DNA of 64,000 nucleotides. Source: Zychaea mexicana. Its lineage: Eukaryota; Mucoromycota; Mucoromycetes; Mucorales; Lichtheimiaceae. Location of the stretch: the NCBI RefSeq assembly GCF_025766255.1, contig NW_026516732.1, forward strand, positions 62,001 through 126,000, written 5' to 3'. A program made the position numbers and the translations under genes. Numbering within the stretch: position 1 is the first letter of the stretch; each line of letters starts with the position of its first letter. The notes under the pieces are model-generated. The model saw nothing but the letters and a program-made list of their open reading frames with translations, was not told the origin of the DNA and did no database searches. Shown here in pieces: positions 10,469 through 24,300 of this stretch.

Positions 10469-12553
10469 CTAAGCAAGCAATGTTTCTCTCGAAAAAAGAA
10501 TTTTTTTTAAGCGAAAGACCCGTCTATTCCTCGAAGTGTAAGGTCGTTTGCTTTATATGAAACAGATTAGTGATAAGATAACAAAAGCGTCTCGAAACAT
10601 AACTCTTCTCCCAAACTCCTTTTGTAAAAAGGCCGGAGCCGGAAATTTGACATTGACGGATATGGTCCTTCCTCGTTTGTGGAAAATCATGACGTATCGC
10701 ATATAGATTTTTGGTGTCCGTTGCTCATCCGAATTGAATTATGAGAATCACACTACCTTAAAGGAAATTATATCAAAATATTGATTGATTGTGAAAAGAA
10801 AAACTTCTTTGCAAGAATAAACTTCGAACAGGGTACGTGTTTTCATGCAAGAAAGTGATGACGATCGTTTTGGTTTCGAGATATGGATAAATGGAGTTTG
10901 AAGGCGAGTTATTACACTTCAAGGGCTTCATTGTTTGTTGGACGTGTGCGACACAACGCTAAATATGTCACAGATCTCTCTCTCTTATGCTGCAGCAACG
11001 TTTACGCATCTCATGTCTGACAAAAAACAAACTCAGCGTTGTTGGAAACCATGTGAGTATGCGAGATGCGTAACCGAAAAGTTAAACGTATAGAACACAT
11101 AGCCTTAGCGAGAAGGGAAAGAAAAGGGATGTTTCAGCATCCACTGTGTGTGTATGATCCGCTTTAGAAGTTTCACGGTAAGCATTCCGATATTGAACCA
11201 AACAAAACCACCTCTCGCGAACATCATCTGTTTAGAAATTAAAACATTATGATTGATGATTTGCGACTAACGCCACTAGCTAGCTGCTCAGGTATGTAAT
11301 CTATAATCTATCAAAGAACGAGAATAATAACTTAATGACGAACAGTCATAATAGCAGCAGTAACCGAAAATCAATAGTGCGCTTGACTTTTGCTGCTGCC
11401 ATCATACTGTCACCAGTAAAGCAATGCTACTCAGCCAGTATTATTTGTTTACATACACATTTATAGTACTAACATGGTGTAGCAGCCTTTTGTCTAAGTC
11501 GTACATTTATAAACACCCAAACAAAGTTATAGAACTGGTGTCACATACCGTACAGAATTTCAGTGGGCTTAATAACAATCACAAGGAACGCAGTTTATGC
11601 TACATTGTATCATATCTCAGATCGGTCGTTTTGCTCTTATACAACGACCAATGTCGCTGTCAAAAAAATTAGCTTGTGTATGTTATAGGTTTATACCTTT
11701 ATATTCGTACATGTGAACAGCAGCGATAATCTTTCCTTCCTCTTTCTTGAATGTCTTGCTGGATGCATCCTAAGCCAACATCTCCTACAAACATTTGTGA
11801 CGCGTTGATGCAGGATCTCATGTCAACTATATTAACGAACTTCGTGGGTGTGAACAGCAACGGCAATTAAGCTGTATATGGACATAATCGCCCGTACCAA
11901 TAGAGCTGCTAGCCCATTTCTTGCCAATATCTCTACTACTGTTATATAGTGACTATGTGCATATATTCATTTTTGGCCAATAATACTGATTTCGAATGCA
12001 GTGTACAGCTCACCTGGAGTTAGTATATAAGTCTAGGGGAGCAATATGTAAGCGCACCATCTAATTATTGCTGTCTTTTCTATATACCAGTAATGATAGA
12101 TGATGGATTTCAAGTGAGACTCGTGATATCAAACTGCTAAGATTACCTAACGCATGTATTCATTATTCTGTAAGCTATTATGGTCAATTTACAGTATGAT
12201 AATACTATTGCAATTATAAAAATTGGGGCACACGATGAGCTCGAATGATCTATAAAAATGTCCTCATGTACATTACGTTTTCTTTTGCTATTTGAAAAAT
12301 GTTGCCTGCCAGCGGCTTGATACGGGGCATGAATCTTTCCAAATTGTGTGCGCTGTAGATATCATGGACAAAATAGAGTTCAATCCACCTGTCTTTAATT
12401 CGGAGTTAAGCGTCGTGGCGTACGTTAATGTGTAATCAACCAGACTAAACCCCCCACGCACTAGCACCTCCCACTCCTCCGACTCCCTTTGTAGCGACAA
12501 AAGGCCGTAACAACAACCTCAATTAGCTACTACAACAACAAGCATACAACACC
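10469..12553. other. Divergent intergenic region between the SulP and UPF0652 genes
   Basis: About 2.1 kb shared by two divergent start codons, so it must contain both promoters. Only short open frames starting at non-ATG codons occur (for example 12288-12500 on the minus strand). No RNA gene or repeat was recognised. Confidence 0.5.
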
Positions 12554-15500
12554 ATGCCATCTGGTGCCAATAAGAAACGCAATCAACTAGACGATATCTT
12601 GTCTGACAAGGTATCGGTTATGGAAACCGAGGAAGTCTCGAACGAAGATCCCGCGTTATTCGTCGAAGAAGAAGCACATCCCGGATTTTGTGTGGAATGC
12701 AAGGATCAGGCTGTAAGTATAAAGGCACAGTTAACTAGATCTCGACTTGTTATGTTTTGTTGCTACAGTAAATATTGTAGATCGGGAGATCGCGGATCGA
12801 GATCAACGCCATCAAGGGCAATCGTGCTTTTTCTATTTAAAGCTTCTTGTTTTGTGTGTATACAATTGCTGATCCTTCTTTGTTTTCTAGGCGATAGTCT
12901 TTTGTGAAAACTGTAACGAGCCCTTTTGTGAAGTTTGCTTTGGTAATGACTTTGTAATACGTCTTTTTCTTTCTCTGCAAATGTTATATTCAAAGCAAAG
13001 AAGTGTTAATGTGTCTATTCCGTGCGTTATATGTATAGGCATGATCCATCGAACGGGCAAGCGTGCAAAACATATCAGTAAACCGTATACCGCAGAAATT
13101 AATCAGCAGAATGATGTTGATGCGATGGAAGAAGATGAGGAAACATTGGTAGAGAAGGATGAGGTTAGTAATTCAGTTTATGCGTCTGTGGGAATAAGTC
13201 GAGATTTGACGTTATAACAGCTGATTTTCACTTCTTATATGTACATGTAGCAACAGATTAAATCAAATTTGAAGCATACACCAACCACGAGCAGCGCAGA
13301 TTTCGATGTTGGAAAATGGATGGAAAATAGGTAAGGACATAAAAAAGGTGAAAGGAAATTCCCTGTGGTAGCCATGATAAATGTATATATGGCGAGTATC
13401 ATATCTTACATCTGGATGTATCTGTTTAGAGCAAAGTATATCCCACTGCGGTTACATTTGGAGGAAAGAAAGCTGTTGCGATTGTGAGTTGAAAGATGCT
13501 TTTACGTTAACAAAGGAAGCAGGGATCAGGGATAAACAACGCTAACAGAACAACATCCACGACGACAACAGACTAGAGGCTGCACTAAATGTCAGCGAAT
13601 ATACAGGTAATGTGTGAAAACGTTGTTATGCATGTAATGATATATTCAAGCTATTTCAAAAATAACTTTAATTATTTTACGTATGAAATAGATCATATCG
13701 ATAACGAATCCCATACGAGTAAAGCAAAACGCATTGTCAGCCAAATCAAAGAGTTGTGTGCAGCGCTGACTGGTTTGGTTCTGGCGTGTGACTATAAGCG
13801 AGGACAAGAACTCTTTGCTGAACGTACATTTGATGAAAATGAAGAGTTCTTCCAACGAATCTTTGAGATTGGTCGCCGGTGAGTGTCTGCTAGCTAGCTA
13901 CTAGAAAAACTGGTTATATGCATGCATGATATGTATAACGAAATAGAAATATCAAAGGATGTTACTCACCCTTTAAGGATATAATGATAGGCACAAGATC
14001 ATGAACCCTGAAAAAATGCGGTCAGCATATGGCAAACTAATGTATATGCTATCGGTAAGTTATGATGAAATGCAGATGCTAAATAGCCAGAGCTGTCCGT
14101 TGCATTATGTTTATTTCATGCAAGTGATAATGATTTATATGGATTCTGTGCTACTGTGGGGCTTTTTAGGATTCAATGATTCCAGAAGTGCAAGATATGC
14201 TTGGATTTAGCTGTGTCGCCCCTATCCGTACCGTATACGAATTCCTCAAAGAACGGCGCGGACTTGGTGTTCTCCGCGAAGACATCATATTACTAGCAAC
14301 ACGAGAAATTATTCCTGAAGGAAAGAGTCGTACGCAGATCCAAGCTGAAATTAGACGCAAGGAAAAGTCCATTGAGCAGTTGAGTCGAAAATATCAATCA
14401 AAGTATCTGTCCTCGGATGAAATACGTCACTGTTTATACAGTATCGGTGATAACAATGCCTATCTACGAGAAAATCGGTAAGTGATCGGAGTGGTGTGCA
14501 TTAATGGCGATTCATTAGAGAGAGTGTCCAATCGAGAAAAAAGTACACGCAATATTACTATAGACCAACAATTGCTATACGTGCTAATACATGCTAATAC
14601 ATGTTTGTGTTACGTAGTGACCCGTGTGAAAAGATGATACGTTATCTAGAAGAATATTTTCATCCAAATGAAGCAGAAGATGAATATTCGTTGTCGATCG
14701 CAGCAGGTGCTCAAGGTCATCGCTTAAGTCACGATCACGAAACACAATATATCTATGTCAACCAAACACTAAAGCTGTGGCGGGAAATTCTGAACGAGAT
14801 GTTTATGCTCTGGACGCTGGCCGATCAGGACATGCTAAGCACATCCAATCCTTACCGACTCTCACAGACAGGCCAGGGTTTGCATCGCATACAACCGTGT
14901 CCTGCAGTTTCCAGGGAGATGCATAGGACATTATTCAAGGCACAAAAGAAAGCTGGTACATGGATCGGGAGCAGTGTGATCCATTTGGGGGACAAAAACG
15001 TGCCTAATGCCTTAATATTCATCGACAAGGTAAGCATAGTATTGTCTGACGGGTTTATTTATAAAAAATTGTGTTATGGGATTTATACGCTACTACTCCA
15101 GGGAGTAGTTGTATTCATCAAATTGCATTCAACTGTCATTTGTTATTGTTCTTGTTTGGGCTGACCAAGTTTCTACTTATATCATCCACTTGCACATCTT
15201 CTCAATATATGCATCACACGCATAGTACAATCAAGTTTCCCGGATCCTTAGCCCGATCTGTCTGACACTCGATAAATTGGACGAGCTGACAAACCACGAG
15301 GGCGGTAAAAAGTTCCTTGAGCGAAAGTTTGGCGGGGTCCCCCAGTGCAGAAAGGCAATCCTTGGTAATAAGGGTGAAAAATATGTTTATGTGATCTAGG
15401 GTGAACGGCTAATACGTGACACAGGCTTGTGTGTGCTAACAACTCCCTAATATTGTTTCTTAGCTGACTTCTTCCGAGGTGCGTTTGATGGATCTGGCGC

Positions 15501-15831
15501 TGATAACTTTTACGATGCTGGAAGCTGTATTGATGGTCGCTTAACATCCGCTTGGAACTGTAAGAGTTTTTTTTATATCACAGCATATATGTATTGCTTG
15601 CTGCTTCTGCTCCCTCTGTTGGGATAAAATTGCCCCCTAACGATGTTTTTCTATCAAAAAAAATGTACAGGGTGCTCACAAATCGAGCAAAAGCCTTATT
15701 TTCCGGTGTTCTTGTTGACGGTAAGTTACTGGAAAAGGCTTTTCTCTTTGTTCGTCCTATAAGGAGCATTCGAATTCACATGTTATATTATGTAGGGATT
15801 TGTTGGATTTGATGGTGGAGGCTGGAGCTAA
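12554..15831 (+). CDS. UPF0652 / DUF2009 family protein with B-box-like zinc finger
   Basis: Predicted 598 residues from 14 exons: 12554-12712, 12891-12942, 13039-13163, 13251-13330, 13430-13483, 13572-13606, 13692-13878, 13991-14054, 14170-14477, 14618-15029, 15226-15364, 15464-15559, 15671-15720, 15796-15831. Residues about 43-80 form a zinc-binding module of B-box type (CVEC, CENC, CEVC, then spaced His). The rest matches the DUF2009 family known from fungi and plants, including KWMENRAKYIPLRL, CDYKRGQELF, MIPEVQDMLGFS, YLEEYF, the near C-terminal LTNHEGGKKFLE and the end GFVGFDGGGW. Biochemical function is unknown. Its many small exons contrast with the long exons of the neighbouring transporters. 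Confidence is high for the family, moderate for exact edges of the smallest exons. Confidence 0.87.
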
Positions 15832-17910
15832 GACACATACGCGCTCACGAAGACCCATACACTCGAACACATAGTGCATACATTGTCCGGGAACACTTGG
15901 ATGGCTAGCACACACACACAAAAAGTACTCCAAATGATACTATTTTAGAATTGCTCTATATAGAAACAACTCCATACATTGACAAAAAAAGAATCCTCAC
16001 ATAATACATATGACCGTGCGACTGCATATAAGGAGGGAAGGGAAACACTTGTTAGGAGTTGAGTAAAAAGAAAGAGACTATGACAATGGCGATCACAGAT
16101 AGCATGCATGAGAGATATAAACAGAAAGAAACAGAGAGAGTGTGTGTATGTGTGTGTGGGTGGGTGGGTGCGAGAAAGAAAGACAGGGCATTGACATTGG
16201 AGGAAAGGATTGGGGGGTTTTGCTTTTACTGTGAAGGAGGCGACAGCAACACGTGTCGTCAGCGCTACCGTTTTCTCAAAAGTAATAACAGTTACATGTT
16301 GCAAGAAAATAATGAATTACAAGTACCACATACTCGCAAGTATGTAACTCCTTGTTTGTGTACAGTTCCGGAAACGGTCAGTGTTGCACATTAAATGATA
16401 GATATGTGTACATACATAGCTAGCATGATAGATCGCTACGTTTGCTCGTTTTAAGCCCGAAATTTTATTTTTTGTCTTTGTGCTACACGCATGCACGAAA
16501 TGTGGCGAACGTAGCAAATAATAATCGTACTCTAAGCTAGTAACTACATGTATCAATTACAGGCATTGAATGGAGCAAATAGGATTGGCCAAGGATCTCA
16601 CTGCTACTGCTACTACTAGTAGCTCATCCCGTGAAGGATACCCTGCGGCCACCCGCAATGACTTTTCAGTGTGATGATGATGATGATGTTCATGATGATG
16701 TATGTGCGTGTGTATGTACAGCTCTTCCTTTTCCACACAGTTGCATCCTGATATATCTCCTCCTTTGTCTTCCCGCTGTACATGCATAAGCATTCTACTC
16801 CTTCAGTCGTTCTTTTTACCAATGCGTCTAATATTACGACGAGCACAAGCGAGGCAAATTACAAAGTGGAATAGCTTCTTGCTTATCCAATGAATGATAT
16901 AAGCGCATAATCAGCGTAAGATGTTCGATCAATCAAGAGAGCCAACAAACAGTCAGAACTTTATTCAATCGTAAAGTCGAACAAGCTTTATTCTTTTTGC
17001 AATGTAAATGAATTCTACTATGCAGCATCACAGTGAATTACGCACTTACTTGCAGTACGTAACAGCATTGGCAAGCTTACCCTTGTCGCGGGTCTATCAG
17101 GATTAATGATCGTCCAATTTATTAGTATTACGCAAATGAGCGGCCACATCACACACGACAACGTGCTATGTGCATCATCCAATCCTCTTTATCTCGGCTT
17201 CGCATAAAGCAGGCTTATACTGTTGGTATATAGTTTTGAAAATAAAATATAAAAACTTGAACAAATTATACATAGGAGGATTATAAACGCTGTTGTGATA
17301 TGACGGAGTGATCAGCGCAGGAAGCTCCTTGAAAACGATGGGGTATTATTTTGGGGGGGGGTGGGGGTTTAACACAGTACCAGCAGTAGCACACTTTGAA
17401 AGAAGCATCAACCAGCATTATTGAGCAGCAGCAGAAGCATCTACTAGCATAGCAAAAGAGTGACTAGGCAAAGAAAGTACAACCTACACAGAAAACGCAA
17501 CAGCCAATAGAATCTTTATTGCTTCTCCCTATCCTGTGCAATCGTATACAGTACGAACGTTCTTCAGGGATTGCTATAAACTATATATAAATAATATGTC
17601 TGCGCTTCATACATCTCGTTATTTTTTACTCTCTCAATTTAATCTTTTCACACTAAACAAGAGAGGCGTCAGCTCTGAAAGCTTCGAATAACACGCATAT
17701 TTATTTGTGTTTTCACTCTTTTAATTTTGTTCGCTTCGATCTTTCCTTTCCAACTCTTCACACTTTCACAATCAATTTTTGACATTTCACAACTGCGCAA
17801 AGTTTACATTCAAGCAAGAAAAAGGTCGGTATATAGCCAGCAACGCATGTCATTCTCCAGATTTTCAATTACGCAGTAGTAAAGTTCTGACTTTATACAT
17901 GCTGTAGAAT
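15832..17910. other. Intergenic region upstream of CP2 factor copy A
   Basis: About 2.1 kb without a supported gene. It holds GT/CA-rich stretches near 16140-16170 and 15908, a G-rich run at about 17353-17367, and, just before 17911, AT-rich DNA that should include the promoter and 5' UTR of the transcription factor. Short open frames here are low-complexity chance frames. Confidence 0.5.
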
Positions 17911-20605
17911 ATGCTGGCCAACTCTTATCTTCCGATTCCTTGTGGAGACGGGTAAGTTGTCAAGTAGATGTTGATCGCTAAAATTTTAGGTGATGATCAT
18001 CTGTCTAACTGACTATTTGCAGTTCCTTTCATGTACCTACATATGCAAACGATACTACTAGCTTCGCTATGCAGAGCACCAGAAGTAGACAACAATTACA
18101 GCAACAACAGACATTTGGTGGTCGCTTGGAATCTTCATTATCCAACCATCCTCCACCGACCGCGACGCTGTCACCAATATCGTTTCTCAGCAACAGCGGA
18201 AACTATCCCGCTCGAGCCACCTCTAATGCTGCTGCACCTGGTGTGCCATATCCTATCGACACAGCAACAATTCACCAACCAGTGAATGCTTCAACAACAA
18301 CAGCAACAACGCCATCTCACCCATCACCTTACTCTTCTATCCAGCCGCCTTCGTCTTCCTTCTTCTCAGGAGGCATGGCTCCTTCTCCTCCAATAAGTTG
18401 TCCGTCTCCGGTCAGGTAAATAATTAATGGTTGCTTTTCGGCACCTCCTTCCCGATTTAAAATCGTGTGGGGGCACATACTGGTGTAACCCATGCGTACA
18501 CAAAAGAAAATATAATTGACAAACGTGTGTTGTTATGCGTATCTTTATAGTCTCCGATACGATGTTATCTTGGAAGGTATACATCATATAGCCCTGGATT
18601 TTTAATTCCACATAATCAAATTTGCTAAAGGCACTAATTTACCTAACACTATGGATCGCCGCCTGGCATCATTATTTATCAATTGTTAGCTCCTCCGGCA
18701 GCAGCTCAGCGATCAGAAGAAACACAGCTCACATACTTGAACAAAGGTTAGATATTATTTATGTCGACGATGCACATAATGAAATTTATACTATGCTGGC
18801 GATACTTAAGCATTGCAACAATCATAACATTTCCAGGCCAATATTATTGCATAACGCTTGCCGATAACGACGGATATGATGGTATCCATACAAGTACCTT
18901 GGCGATCATGTTCCATGATGAGTCGCATCGTCGCATAGCACTGAATTACTGGAGATTCTGGTTGGGACAGCAGCGAGAGCCAGATACAGCACGGGCATTG
19001 GAAATCAGTAAGTCATCACACCACCGCAATACTTCTTTTCATTTTCCTGTGATTTTCCTCCTTTCTATACTTGTACGAATAGCCAAGGTCTTTGAAGGAT
19101 ATATACGATTTGAGATGTAATCCTGAAATTGTAATGTCTCCTTTGTTTCAGATGCTGGCAGGTGCTCCGGTATCCATAACGTCCAATGTGATTACTTTGA
19201 TCGCATTACCTTCAATTGGCATGGAAAACGTGGAGCCAAAGTCTATGTCCGCTTCAACTGTCTTTCAACAGACTTTTCACGTATCAAGGGCGTTAAGGGT
19301 ATTCCCCTGCGCTTGTACATGGAGACTCAAGGCACATCTGCTGCTGCTGCTGTTGCAAATGAACATTCTCTGCAGCAGCATTCGTCATCATTGGTGGAAG
19401 CTACATACTGCAGGATCAAACTCTTTCGAGATAAGGTTTGTTTCTGCTAAAGCCCTTTCTTTACAAAGCCCCATCATCACGTTCTTCTAAATTCTTAAAT
19501 GGCTGCCCGTGTTGGGTTACTAACACCTCTGTTTTTCTTTCAGGGCGCTGAGCGCAAGAATAAGGATGATCAACGCCACATCGAAAAACAGCTTGAAAAA
19601 GTACAAGGTATGTAGTAGCATTTTTATTGTTAGAATAAAGGAAAGGGAACTCCATCCTTCTGTATTCTTCTTTAAGAGAGCTTGTCAAGTTGACATTTTA
19701 GAATCTAGGAAACCCAGGGGAAGCGCACCCTCTTTTAGGTGCCCTGCGAAGGGAGATCAGATATACAGCCTTCTCGGACATTGCAGAGGAGCTGTCACCA
19801 CCTGTCATGTCTACAGTTGCGCTCGAATATTCCAATAATAGTACCGCAACTACTTCTACTTCTACTTCTGCAGAGCGATTCAAATCATGCAAGCCCTCAA
19901 TCAGTTTCTTGCACTCATCGTCTTCCTCTTGTTCTGCGTCGCCCCCGTCCTCCGCGAGCATTTCTCCTGCGATTACCACCCCGACGTCTCCTTCCCGTGG
20001 AGTCAAGCGTTCCAACCAAGACTATTTCTGTCAACAGCCGAATGTGTCTACCCGAGCTTATGCTGGATCATCCTCGATATCGTCCTCTAGTACCTATCCA
20101 TCGCAGCAGAATTCAATGTATGATGGCAATAACAACCCTTTAACAGTCGATGGACTGGACTCTACCTATGTTCCCATTCGACGTCGACGCCATGCTGGTA
20201 CGTAAAAGCAACTACCTCTCACAGCTTTATACAGCCTTCTGACATTACAATTTAACATTAGTCCTCTCCTTGTTTGCACGCGGTCCGAACGACGAGTACT
20301 ACAGAGCTATTTATCTTGATGATCTTTCTGTCCAGGACCTGATCGAGAAGCTGTCAAGTAAATTAAATGTGCCAGTGCCGGTCAAAAATGTCATACGGCA
20401 TGTTTCCAAAACAGACAGCTATAGCAACAAGCACGGGGCCTCTAATTCTTATTATCACAATACTGCCTGTGACAGTACTAACAGTAACACCATTGTTGTT
20501 CGTGTTGACGATGCAGTGGTTCGTGATATCCCAGAGCAACAAGATATGGAAGTCGAAATCAAGTTCAACGACGACGGATTTGCGACGCTAGTATTATGTT
20601 ACTAA
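17911..20605 (+). CDS. Grainyhead/CP2-family transcription factor, copy A
   Basis: Predicted 622 residues, nine exons: 17911-17951, 18023-18415, 18551-18576, 18690-18746, 18837-19007, 19152-19435, 19544-19607, 19709-20197, 20262-20605. After a Ser/Pro/Gln-rich N-terminus comes the CP2 DNA-binding domain (about residues 145-400): LRYDVILE, LTYLNKGQ, FHDESHRR, NYWRFW, FNCLSTDFSRIKGVKGIPL, YCRIKLFRDKGAERK. A Ser-rich linker leads to a C-terminal ubiquitin-like dimerisation domain of Grainyhead type (YRAIYLDDLSVQDLIEKL, VVRDIPEQQDMEV). The domain set matches animal GRHL/LSF proteins and fungal Grainyhead-like factors, which control cell-wall or barrier genes. A paralogue lies at 41548-44384; all intron positions are shared except 19608-19708, which is absent there. 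Exon 8's acceptor was chosen by alignment to copy B (GNPGEAHPL against GKNGESHPL). Confidence 0.9.
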
Positions 20606-21368
20606 AAGAAACCATCTCTCTCTCTTACGCTTATTATGACTGTGTACATCAAACAATAATTCAACCGAGCCATTGCAACTTTCATCGCTCTTACCCACCC
20701 CGGACAAACTCATCAGTTATCTCTAACCCCCTCCCCTACTCCAATCCCAAACATTCCATTTTTTCTTCTCCTTCTCTCCCCGACAGCAAACAGTAATGAT
20801 ACTTTCGGGCTAGTAGGATGAAGTAATGCACAATGTACAAAAAAATTCTCTACTGTATAGTCGTTTCAAACCATTATCTATTTCTGCCCCTTCCAAACTC
20901 GCATTACCATCATCATCACACACACGCATATAGTATTCGCTTTCCTCATTTTACTATTTAGTATCCACACCCTTTTCTTTAAGCCTCAACAACCTAATTT
21001 TTTGAAAAAGTCATAATATCATATGTCGCCATATTTAAGGACTACGAGTAAAATGACATTAGTAGGAGCTTATGCTTGGCTCAAAACGTATCCTTGATAA
21101 AAACATGTTTGCTGCGGCTATTCTTCTTACCTGAAAAGCGCTCCCCTGGCTGGCTTTGTGTTACAGTGAAGCACCCTATTCAAGTAACTTATTAAAAATC
21201 AGTACCCGCATGTACTACTGCAAACATAACAACAAATAAAAGAGTTGTGGCCCTACAAATCAGGCAAACTTAGTCGGGAGTTTTTTCTATTCTTCGACGT
21301 GATTGCCTCTCTCTTTCTCTTTTTTGGCCCCTTTTCTTTTTCTTTCTTTGGGGCTACAGGACAAGAAA
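20606..21368. other. 3' region of CP2 copy A and promoter of the ABC transporter
   Basis: No gene seen. A pyrimidine-rich 3' region follows the stop codon. A CT-rich tract (about 21306-21355) lies just before the transporter start codon and may be its leader. Confidence 0.45.
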
Positions 21369-24300
21369 ATGGATAGCAGTGATATCGATTACCTGTAAGC
21401 TGCCGACTGATTACAAACTGCCTCGACCTTCATAAGAAACTGACTTCTGTATTGTTTACGCTGTACATGGCTTTCGATTTCTAAAAGTACATTGCTAAAA
21501 TGTATATCCCCGTTAGTGATTCTTTTACTTGGTGTTCTGTACATCGGGTATAAACGCCGTTACGATCCCGAAACAGTTGCTTCACATCTGCCACCCTGCA
21601 GGACAACAGCGACGAAACATCTGTCAACAACAGCAATAACAACATCGACAGACACCCAACACATGAATTACCACAAAAACCTACAAATGATGTTGAGCGG
21701 GATACCGGTGCTTGGCTGGATTTATCATTTGCTATCTCTTCAAGAGCTATTCGAGTCCATACGATGCGTAACATATTTTATCGCCTGGGTATTGAAGCAA
21801 AAGGAAAAAAGTACCAATAAAGGATAGCATATGCCAAGTCCCGAAACAATTGTTACTAACCAAATTGAGGTGCTGTGGTCGTTGTTCCTTTTACACCAGG
21901 TGCTTATTGTGTTGACGATCGCTGTCTCGCCTCCATATTACGCGTATAGTGCAAGACATTATATATACTTCTTTGTATACGCTTACGGTTACTTGTCAGC
22001 AGATACTGGATATCACCTCTATCATATCGGTCTTGAAAACAGTATATGGGAAAATGTGCACTTTGGGTTGTGCTTGATTCTATTTGTTATTGCTGGAACT
22101 ACTCCGCAACCAGTTCACCCCTTGAACCTGAACGAATGTGTTTGCATTAAGGTATGTATCAATGTCTTGTGCAACCGGACGCAACAGAACTTTATGTAGT
22201 TTTCTATTTTCATTTAGGGTCACAAGACACGGCATACTCCAGAAGCCTCCGCAAGCCTGTTCTCTTGGGCTGTGTTTCAATGGGTAAGGCATGGCTGCTC
22301 CAATCAGATATATCATGCGACATCACACACGCATAGATACGCTTGTTTTTCCGTTCGGCTAGTGATACTGACCGTATTACCAGATTAATCCACTAGTTCG
22401 ATATGGATTCTCAAATCAGATTACTCGCGAAGACCTATATCCACTCACCTTCCAACATCGTGCAAAAATTGCATACGAAGATTACACATCAGCGTCGAAA
22501 CGAGGAATACGAGCACTATATCGTCTATACAAAGCCAACGAGCGATCTATTTGGCTACAGATTATATTCTCAAATGCGGCTGTTCTACTATCCTATTTAA
22601 ATCCATACTTTCAACAAAAGTTCCTGGAATATATCGAGAAAAAAGATTCACCAATTCGCGTTGCGTATGGATACGTATTGATGATGTTCTTGGCAGCTCT
22701 CGTACAAACACTTTGCAATAGTATCCAGTTGTGGGCAGGTCGACGATGGAATGTCAGAACGCTGTGCATGCTAGACGCCGATATTTATGCCAAGGCGTTG
22801 AGGCGCAAAGACACACATCCTGCACCGGCATCACAGAAGCAGGATGATGATAAAGAATACAAAACGAATAACAGCAGCAAAGGAGAAGATAATAACGATG
22901 GAGCTGGCAAGATTACAAACCTGATGAGCCTAGATGCAAACCACATAGCAGAATTACCGGCGTACATATTTGTAAGCGAAGAAACGCAAGGACTGGATTC
23001 TATCAAAATTTGTTTATATTCATTTGAAAGGCAGGTCTATTGACATACATCATTTATAATAGATGTTCTACAATGCACCAGTTGAGATCATCATTGCGAT
23101 GGTGTACCTTTACCATCTACTCGGAACAGCGGCGATCGTGGGACTAGCTGTTCTGATTCTTTTCTTCCCAATGACATATGTTTTGGTCAACAAAATCCGA
23201 AAAGCTTATATGAATATATCCAATGCAGAGGATCGTAGGAACAATTTACTGAACGAGTTCTTACAAGGAATCCGCATCATTAAATATGCAGCATGGGAAA
23301 CGAATTGGCAAGCAAAGATTATGCGTGCAAGAGAAGTCGAACTGGAACAAATTCGGCAGACAAATATACTTGAGGTTATTATGAATGTAGGCTATTTGAC
23401 GGTACCAGTGCTAGTGTCAGCCTGCTCATTCGTCTGGTATGTCAAGGTATCTCAACGCGAATTATCGGCAAGGTAAAGATATATACTATTAATAGGATTT
23501 TTAAAACTACATTATGTTAATGAAATGTTTTCTTACTTCACGCAATACAAGTGTGGTATTTGTCAGTATCACTTTGTTTGATATGCTGCGAAGCCCTCTT
23601 TTGTTGTTGCCGGATGCTTTAGCCTCATTTACCCAAGCATACGTTAGCCTAAAGCGCATTACCACGTATATGGACGATCAAGAAATACAGCTGAATACCG
23701 CAGATGACACGTCATCACCTTCAGGACGCGTAGGATTTGAATCTTCAATATTCCAATGGCCCGACAACATCAAAAGAACGTCAGAATCGCAAGCAAACGA
23801 TCAGCAACCTACCAGAATCAGCAGTAACGAAAACTCGCCTTTACTGGAAGTAACAAACAGTATTACCAAATATGTCGATCCCTCACTGACTGATAAGCAA
23901 CAAACGTTCCGCCTCGATATACCATCTGCGTTTGATTTTCCTACAGGGCAGCTTAGCCTTATATATGGTCCTACTGGGGCAGGAAAGTCCTCACTTTTAA
24001 ACGCACTATTGGGAGAAATGGACACGATAAACGGGAAGGCATATTTAGCAATAACCAGATCACCCTTAACAACGGATATCGCTGCTATTCCTACGACAAC
24101 GACCACACACGACCATTACAGTTTTCGAGTAAACGAAGAAGAAGAAGAAGAAGAAGAACAAACTCTCTACTATGGAGCGATTACAGAAGCTTTTTCCAAT
24201 TGCGTCGCATATGCTGCACAACAGCCATTTTTACTTCAGGCAACAATACGCGAGAATATTCTGTTTGGTCAGCCCTATGAAGCTGAGCGGTATGAAAAGG

